A stretch of DNA of 64,000 bases from an uncultured Gammaproteobacteria bacterium (GTDB lineage Bacteria; Pseudomonadota; Gammaproteobacteria; Eutrophobiales; Eutrophobiaceae). The notes below the pieces were generated by a model, which saw only the letters and a list, made by a program, of their open reading frames with translations, did not search any database and had not been told where the DNA came from. The position numbers were made by a program, and so were the translations under genes. The stretch lies in assembly GCA_951812995.1 (NCBI GenBank), contig CATOTD010000006.1, forward strand, positions 1 through 64,000, read 5' to 3'. Positions within the stretch are counted from its first letter, which is position 1. Each line of letters starts with the position of its first letter. Below are positions 59,254 through 64,000 of this stretch, one piece after another.

Positions 59254-61899
59254 TCAGGAAAGTATATTAACGATGGTATCTTGCAAAGATTGCAGTTTTA
59301 ATGGATCAGTGATTGCCATATTTTCATCATTTTGTATATAAAAAATATCTTCGACCCGTTCACCATAAGTGGCAATTTTCGCATTTTGTAATTTAATGCC
59401 GCATCTGTCCATGGCCATGCCAATGCGCGACAATACACCGGGATGGTCGATAGTATTGACTTCCATGATAGTTCGATTATTTTTTTCATCCGTCTCGAAA
59501 CCGACACGGGTAGGCAAATTGAAACTTTTTAGTTGTCTTTTTTCAATCCATTTGCTCTGTTTTGATAGTCCTGGTGTTGCATTAAGATCGTTTAATATAC
59601 GATTTTTAATCTCATTACACCGTTCGTTAGTTCTAATCGGGGCGCCATCATTTTTCAGGACTATGAATGTATCGAGTGTAAAATTTTTGCGATTGGTGAT
59701 TATTTTTGCATCAAGCACATTCAGCCCCAGCTTTTCAATAGTTCTGGTTGTTGTTGCGAAAATATTTTTTCTGTCTTGTATATAGACGAAAATAAGGCTG
59801 CCGCCTCTGCTTGAATTTTTCTTTACGCATACAAATGGTTGTTTTGTGTCCTTATGTTTTAGGATGCCTTCTGTATGCCATGCAATTTCATCGGGGTTGT
59901 GTCTCAGAAAGTATTCACTGTCAACGGTTTTCCAGAAATCTTGAATGCTTACATCAGCAATGTTTTTATCTGCAATTAACGCAAGTGTTTCCTGTTTAGT
60001 CGCATGGATGCGTTCTTTTTTAAGTATTGGTTTTTCATGCTCGCGTCTTAACTGATGCAAAGTACGCTGGTACAGATTTTCAAATAATGCTGCTTTCCAA
60101 CTGTTCCAGATGGCCGGGTTTGTGCCGCATATATCAGCTACTGTGAGCACATATAGATAATTTAAGTGGTTTTGATCCCGGACCTCGTTGGCAAACCTTA
60201 AAATTACCGCAGGATCATCAATGTCTTCGCGTTGCGCAGTTTTGCTGATGACGAGATGTTTTTCTGCCAACCAGGCAACGATGCTGGCATCGTAATCACT
60301 CATTTGATGCAATTTGCAAAACGCAAGCGCTTCTTTCATGCCTAATTTGGAGTGATCACCATCGCGACCCTTGGCGATATCATGAAACAATCCGGCAAGG
60401 TAAAGTATTTCCAGTTTTGGCAACCTTTTGATAATGTCATAACAACTTGGAAATTTATCTTTGTAGGCCTCTGTTCCAAATAGCCTTAGATTTTGAATGA
60501 CGTTCAAGATGTGCTCATCAACCGTAAATATATGGAATAAGTCAAACTGCATCAGACCTTCAACAGCCGCAAACGCAGGCAGGTATGCGCCTAGAATACC
60601 GTAGCGATGCATCATTCTGAGTTTATGACCGACCTTGTTGGGCTGTTTTATAATTTCCATGAATAGGCTTCGGTTGCGAATATCATTGCGGAAATTATCA
60701 TCGATTAAATAAAGATTGCGTCTGATAAGGCGAATAGTGCTGGCGCGAACACCCTTGATAGACGGATCTTGTTGGCTGAGTAAAAATAATTCAAATAATG
60801 CAAAGGGATAGCGTTTAAAAATATTTTTATTAACGGCTTCAATGTAATTGTTTCGCTTCTGAAAGCGCGTATTGATGGGAACAATTTTTTCACTACGACT
60901 TTTATAAATAATTTCTTCTTGGAAATGTTGTAGCAACATTTCATTTAAGCGACTTATTTCACGTGTTGTTTTGAAATACATTTTCATAAATGCTTCAATT
61001 CCCGTGTTATCTTTGCCCGTGAAACCAAGCATCTCGGCTACATTTCTTTGATATTCAAATAACAACCTGTCTTCCCGCCGCTGTGTGATCGTATGTAAGG
61101 CAAAACGCACGCGCCAGAGTAAATTGCGGCCGGTCGCAAGCGCATTATATTCATCCCGCGTAAGAAACTTATGTCCGATGAGGTTGTAAAGATCGATGTT
61201 ATCGAAATGATGTTTGGCAACCCACCCAATCATCTGTATATCTCGTAAGCCGCCGGGTGATTCTTTTATATTTGGTTCTAGTTTGCTTTCAGAATCATTG
61301 TATGTTTCATGGCGTGTTTTCTGTTCAATTAACTTGGCTGTAAAATATTTTCGTGTTGTCCATATTTTTTTCTGGGATGTTGCTTTGCGCATTTCAGCGT
61401 AAAGTTTTTCATTGCCGCACAGTAGCCTAGACTCCATTATATTTGTCATGACAGTAATATCGTGCTTTGCTTCACTGCGACATTTTTTTACAGTTCTGAC
61501 ACTGTGCCCGACCTCCAGGCCAAAGTCCCACAAGAAGGTGAGGAATGCGATTAACGGTTTTTTACTGTCTTTTAACAGCCGTGGTTTTTCGAGCACCATC
61601 AGATCAATGTCTGATGCGAGTGATAGTTCTGAACGACCATAACCGCCCACTGCAACCAAGCTGAAATCCTCCGTTTTTATGAAACGTTGCCAGGCGATAA
61701 CAAGTAATTGATCGATGAACCAGCTTTGTTGTTTGACGATTTTTTCAATGTTGTCGCCAGATTTAAATTGTTCACCAAGATAATGGATGCCTTCCTTGAG
61801 TGTTCTTTTGAAGATTTGCAGTGGTTTGTTTTCTTGCTCAAGTGCTTGCAGGAATAGATCCTTATCAAACAAACATTTATCCGTGATGTTGTTGATCAT
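59254..61899 (-). CDS. glnD: [Protein-PII] uridylyltransferase / uridylyl-removing enzyme
   Basis: Senses glutamine and modifies PII to control nitrogen assimilation. The start is taken at ATG (MINNITDKCLFDKD), 16 bases after the map stop; an earlier in-frame codon would overlap map. About 881 residues. Nucleotidyltransferase domain with 'VAVGGYGRSELSLASDIDLM', an HD domain ('GLFHDIAKGRDGDHSKLG') and two C-terminal ACT domains ('SRGGSLIFVYIQDRKNIFAT' and 'TIMEVNTIDHPGVLSRIGMA'). Confidence 0.95.
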   Translation of the reverse strand: MINNITDKCLFDKDLFLQALEQENKPLQIFKRTLKEGIHYLGEQFKSGDNIEKIVKQQSWFIDQLLVIAWQRFIKTEDFSLVAVGGYGRSELSLASDIDLMVLEKPRLLKDSKKPLIAFLTFLWDFGLEVGHSVRTVKKCRSEAKHDITVMTNIMESRLLCGNEKLYAEMRKATSQKKIWTTRKYFTAKLIEQKTRHETYNDSESKLEPNIKESPGGLRDIQMIGWVAKHHFDNIDLYNLIGHKFLTRDEYNALATGRNLLWRVRFALHTITQRREDRLLFEYQRNVAEMLGFTGKDNTGIEAFMKMYFKTTREISRLNEMLLQHFQEEIIYKSRSEKIVPINTRFQKRNNYIEAVNKNIFKRYPFALFELFLLSQQDPSIKGVRASTIRLIRRNLYLIDDNFRNDIRNRSLFMEIIKQPNKVGHKLRMMHRYGILGAYLPAFAAVEGLMQFDLFHIFTVDEHILNVIQNLRLFGTEAYKDKFPSCYDIIKRLPKLEILYLAGLFHDIAKGRDGDHSKLGMKEALAFCKLHQMSDYDASIVAWLAEKHLVISKTAQREDIDDPAVILRFANEVRDQNHLNYLYVLTVADICGTNPAIWNSWKAALFENLYQRTLHQLRREHEKPILKKERIHATKQETLALIADKNIADVSIQDFWKTVDSEYFLRHNPDEIAWHTEGILKHKDTKQPFVCVKKNSSRGGSLIFVYIQDRKNIFATTTRTIEKLGLNVLDAKIITNRKNFTLDTFIVLKNDGAPIRTNERCNEIKNRILNDLNATPGLSKQSKWIEKRQLKSFNLPTRVGFETDEKNNRTIMEVNTIDHPGVLSRIGMAMDRCGIKLQNAKIATYGERVEDIFYIQNDENMAITDPLKLQSLQDTIVNILS

Positions 61900-61915
61900 C
61901 GTTATGAATACGCCG

Positions 61916-62686
61916 CTAATTAAATGCTTCATCGGGGCGCATGGTCAATACCTCATAACCGCTTTTGGTCACGAGCACGGTATGTTCCCATTGCGCGGAC
62001 AAACTTCTATCGCGTGTGACGACGGTCCATCCATCAGACAGTAATTTGACCTGGCGTTTGCCGGCGTTGAGCATGGGTTCGATGGTAATGGTCATGCCTG
62101 CCTCTAGTTTGAGACCAGTATTGGGTATGCCGTAATGTAAGACTTGTGGATCTTCATGAAATGCTTTACCGATGCCATGTCCGCAATACTCGCGTACAAC
62201 CGAGCAACGGTTGTTTTCCGCCAGCGTTTGTATGGTATGGCCGATATCGCCGAGACACACGCCAGCACGCACCTGTTGAATGCCTCGTTTCATGCAATCG
62301 TACGTGAGTTCGACGAGTCTTTTTGCGCGAATTGAAGGTTCGCCAACAAAAAACATCTTGCTGGTATCACCGTGATAACCATTTTTTATAACCGTAACAT
62401 CGATATTGATAATATCGCCGTTTTTTAGTTTTTTATCACTCGGGATACCATGACACACAACATGATTGACCGAGGTGCATATCGATTTGGGGAAACCACG
62501 ATAATTGAGTGGCGCTGGAATGGCTTGTTGTTGATTGACAATAAAGTCGTGGCATATCTGATCAAGCTCGGCGGTGGTGATACCGCTTTTTACCTTGCTG
62601 CCGATCATCTCCAGTACCTCAGCCGCAAGCCGCCCTGCTACACGCATTTTTTCAATTTCATCAACCGTTTTAATAGTCGCAGTCAT
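61916..62686 (-). CDS. map: Methionine aminopeptidase, type I
   Basis: Removes initiator Met from nascent proteins. 256 residues. The five metal ligands are present: Asp in 'IINIDVTVIKNGYHGDTSKM' (two), His in 'GHGIGKAFHEDPQVLHYG', Glu in 'MTITIEPMLN' and Glu in 'SAQWEHTVLVT'. It is divergent from rpsB, the usual map/rpsB arrangement, and followed by glnD. Confidence 0.96.
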   Translation of the reverse strand: MTATIKTVDEIEKMRVAGRLAAEVLEMIGSKVKSGITTAELDQICHDFIVNQQQAIPAPLNYRGFPKSICTSVNHVVCHGIPSDKKLKNGDIINIDVTVIKNGYHGDTSKMFFVGEPSIRAKRLVELTYDCMKRGIQQVRAGVCLGDIGHTIQTLAENNRCSVVREYCGHGIGKAFHEDPQVLHYGIPNTGLKLEAGMTITIEPMLNAGKRQVKLLSDGWTVVTRDRSLSAQWEHTVLVTKSGYEVLTMRPDEAFN

Positions 62687-62889
62687 AATTAAGTATTTAT
62701 TTATTCAGGTTCAGGTAATTGTTGTTACATAGGTTCTATGCTATAAAGCGTCCGCGATTTTAGCAAATACAATCAAATTCACCGTCACACGCATGCTGCA
62801 ACTATATATAGGGTGTCTGCCAGGGATATATTCTGCCAGATTGGTATATGGGGAATGCGGAGGCTTAACCCTAAACAGGAGAATTTAAC
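62687..62889 (+). promoter_or_regulatory. Divergent map / rpsB promoter region and rpsB leader
   Basis: 203 bases. TATATATA near 62803-62812 is a plausible -10 region for rpsB. The leader (about 62815-62889) contains CTGCCAGGGATATATTCTGCCAG, a possible stem, and then GGAGGCTTAACC and AGGAGA just before the ATG. In E. coli, rpsB-tsf is autoregulated by S2 through its leader, so a similar function is plausible but not shown. Confidence 0.45.
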
Positions 62890-63936
62890 ATGTCTAACGT
62901 CACCATGCGTCAAATGCTGGAGGCTGGTGTCCATTTTGGACATCAAACGCGATACTGGAATCCCGGTATGGCACCTTATTTATTTGGTCAGCGCAATAAA
63001 ATCCATATCATTAATCTGGAAATGACTCTCCCACTATATGAAGAAGCCATCAATTATGCCAGTAAATTGACTTCTAAAAAGGGCACAATCTTATTTGTCG
63101 GCACCAAGCGTGCAGCGCAATCTGTTGTGGCAGAGCAGGCACAGCGTTGCGGTATGCCGTATGTCAATCGCCGTTGGCTAGGTGGTTTATTGACCAATTT
63201 CAAGACAGTACGTGGATCGATTAATCGGTTGCAGGAGATTGAGGCTATGCAAGCGGGTGGCCTTGCCAAAATCAACAAAAAAGAACAGCTTATGCTAGCG
63301 CGTGAGCTGAGCAAGCTAGAAGCCAATTTAGCGGGTATTAAAGATATGAAACGTATCCCTGATGCCTTATTTATTATTGATGTGGGCTATGAAAATATCG
63401 CCGTTAGTGAGGCTGTAAAATTGGGCATTCCGGTGATTGGTGTTGTCGATAGCAATAATAGCCTTAAAGGGATTGATTATGTTATCCCTGGCAATGATGA
63501 TGCCATTCGATCAATTTCGCTTTATGTGCGGGGCATAGCAGATGCCGTACTTGATAGTCGCCAGTCAGTCGCACATTTGGGAGATGCTGAAAATAGCGAT
63601 GAGTTAATAGAAATTGATGATTCTGGTGCTCCTGTAGAAGTCAGCGAAACAGACAGTCCCAAGCCTAAAATCGTCAAAAAGAAAACAGTCCGAAAAAAGA
63701 TAATCAAGCAAACCAACAGCGAAAACGTGCCTACTAAAGCAACAAAAAGCGTTGATTCAAAAGAACCTGAGACGGTCAAGAAAAAGGTCGCCAAGAAGGT
63801 CGCCAAAAAAGTCGCTAGGAAAAAGATAGTGCGGAAAACCACAAAGAAAGCAAAAAAAGTGAGTAAAAAAACTGCCGCAAAGACAGATAAGGTAGATAAG
63901 ACAGACAATAAAGATTCAAAAAAAGTTGAGGAATAG
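62890..63936 (+). CDS. rpsB: Ribosomal protein S2 with lysine-rich C-terminal extension
   Basis: 348 residues against about 240 in E. coli. The S2 core is complete: '[20 protein letters not shown]', '[20 protein letters not shown]', '[13 protein letters not shown]', '[20 protein letters not shown]' and '[11 protein letters not shown]'. From about residue 235 there is an acidic linker ([20 protein letters not shown]) and then roughly 90 residues rich in Lys/Val/Ala ('[20 protein letters not shown]'), similar in style to histone-H1-like tails. A strong AGGAG site is present. It is followed after 3 bases by tsf. Confidence 0.95.
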   Translation: MSNVTMRQMLEAGVHFGHQTRYWNPGMAPYLFGQRNKIHIINLEMTLPLYEEAINYASKLTSKKGTILFVGTKRAAQSVVAEQAQRCGMPYVNRRWLGGLLTNFKTVRGSINRLQEIEAMQAGGLAKINKKEQLMLARELSKLEANLAGIKDMKRIPDALFIIDVGYENIAVSEAVKLGIPVIGVVDSNNSLKGIDYVIPGNDDAIRSISLYVRGIADAVLDSRQSVAHLGDAENSDELIEIDDSGAPVEVSETDSPKPKIVKKKTVRKKIIKQTNSENVPTKATKSVDSKEPETVKKKVAKKVAKKVARKKIVRKTTKKAKKVSKKTAAKTDKVDKTDNKDSKKVEE

Positions 63937-63939
63937 CGA

Positions 63940-64000
63940 ATGCAAATAACGGCCGCGTTAGTTAAAGAACTCCGCGAACGCACTGGTGCGGGGATGATGG
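63940..64000 (+). CDS. tsf: Elongation factor Ts, start of gene (runs off window)
   Basis: The ATG at 63940 gives MQITAALVKELRERTGAGMM, the conserved N-terminus of EF-Ts that binds EF-Tu. It lies 3 bases after the rpsB stop, the standard rpsB-tsf operon. The rest is beyond the window. Confidence 0.93.
   Translation, partial: MQITAALVKELRERTGAGMM

Overview
The window is a chromosomal segment of a gammaproteobacterium. The core gene orders pyrG-kdsA-eno-ftsB-ispD-ispF, pepA-holC-valS, lptF-lptG, mutH-dusA, map-glnD and rpsB-tsf are typical of that class, and MutH is largely confined to it. No species can be named from the sequence alone. IS-derived DNA covers well over a third of the window and most of it is decayed. 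Core genes are mostly intact while accessory genes are broken, a pattern expected after IS expansion under weak selection, for example in a symbiont or a host-restricted or polyploid bacterium (inference).

Layout: 1-9 kb is a decaying accessory zone: an O-antigen-type flippase, a truncated methyltransferase, a DUF6165 remnant, and copies of five IS types. 9.2-14.4 kb is an intact housekeeping block for CTP, KDO, enolase, FtsB and the MEP pathway. 14.4-21.8 kb holds a broken two-gene accessory operon, two full-length IS1595 elements with perfect 8-bp target duplications, a nitrilase-family gene, rraA and a membrane protein. 21.9-25.6 kb is a nested IS256 cluster ending in a degenerate G-rich pentamer repeat. 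25.8-35 kb is housekeeping: a SIMPL-domain protein, cysE, valS, holC, pepA and lptFG. 35.2-40.6 kb carries two defective IS5 copies, remnants of a type III restriction-modification system, and a decayed MbcA/RES-type toxin-antitoxin pair.

The most distinctive locus is at 40.8-42.9 kb: a bufferin/HvfABC-type operon. It encodes a secreted precursor with 14 EGKCG motifs, a DUF692 (MNIO) modifying enzyme and a DUF2063 partner. By family knowledge these make post-translationally modified, copper-binding peptides that act in the periplasm or outside the cell. 43-52.4 kb is another nested IS island with trapped gene fragments (a PPIase and an adhesin-like remnant). 52.4-64 kb returns to core genes: NAD-type isocitrate dehydrogenase, prc, a TPR protein, an FKBP PPIase, dusA, mutH, glnD, map, rpsB with an unusual lysine-rich tail, and the start of tsf.

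I distinguish these IS types: A and B (two IS256-family types), C (a third IS256-family type), D, E and G (three IS5-family types), F (IS1595), plus remnants of IS3, IS481 and an older IS1595. Only the two F copies have an apparently intact transposase. The four D copies share the same length and the same two inactivating lesions. No tRNA, rRNA or CRISPR array was seen.
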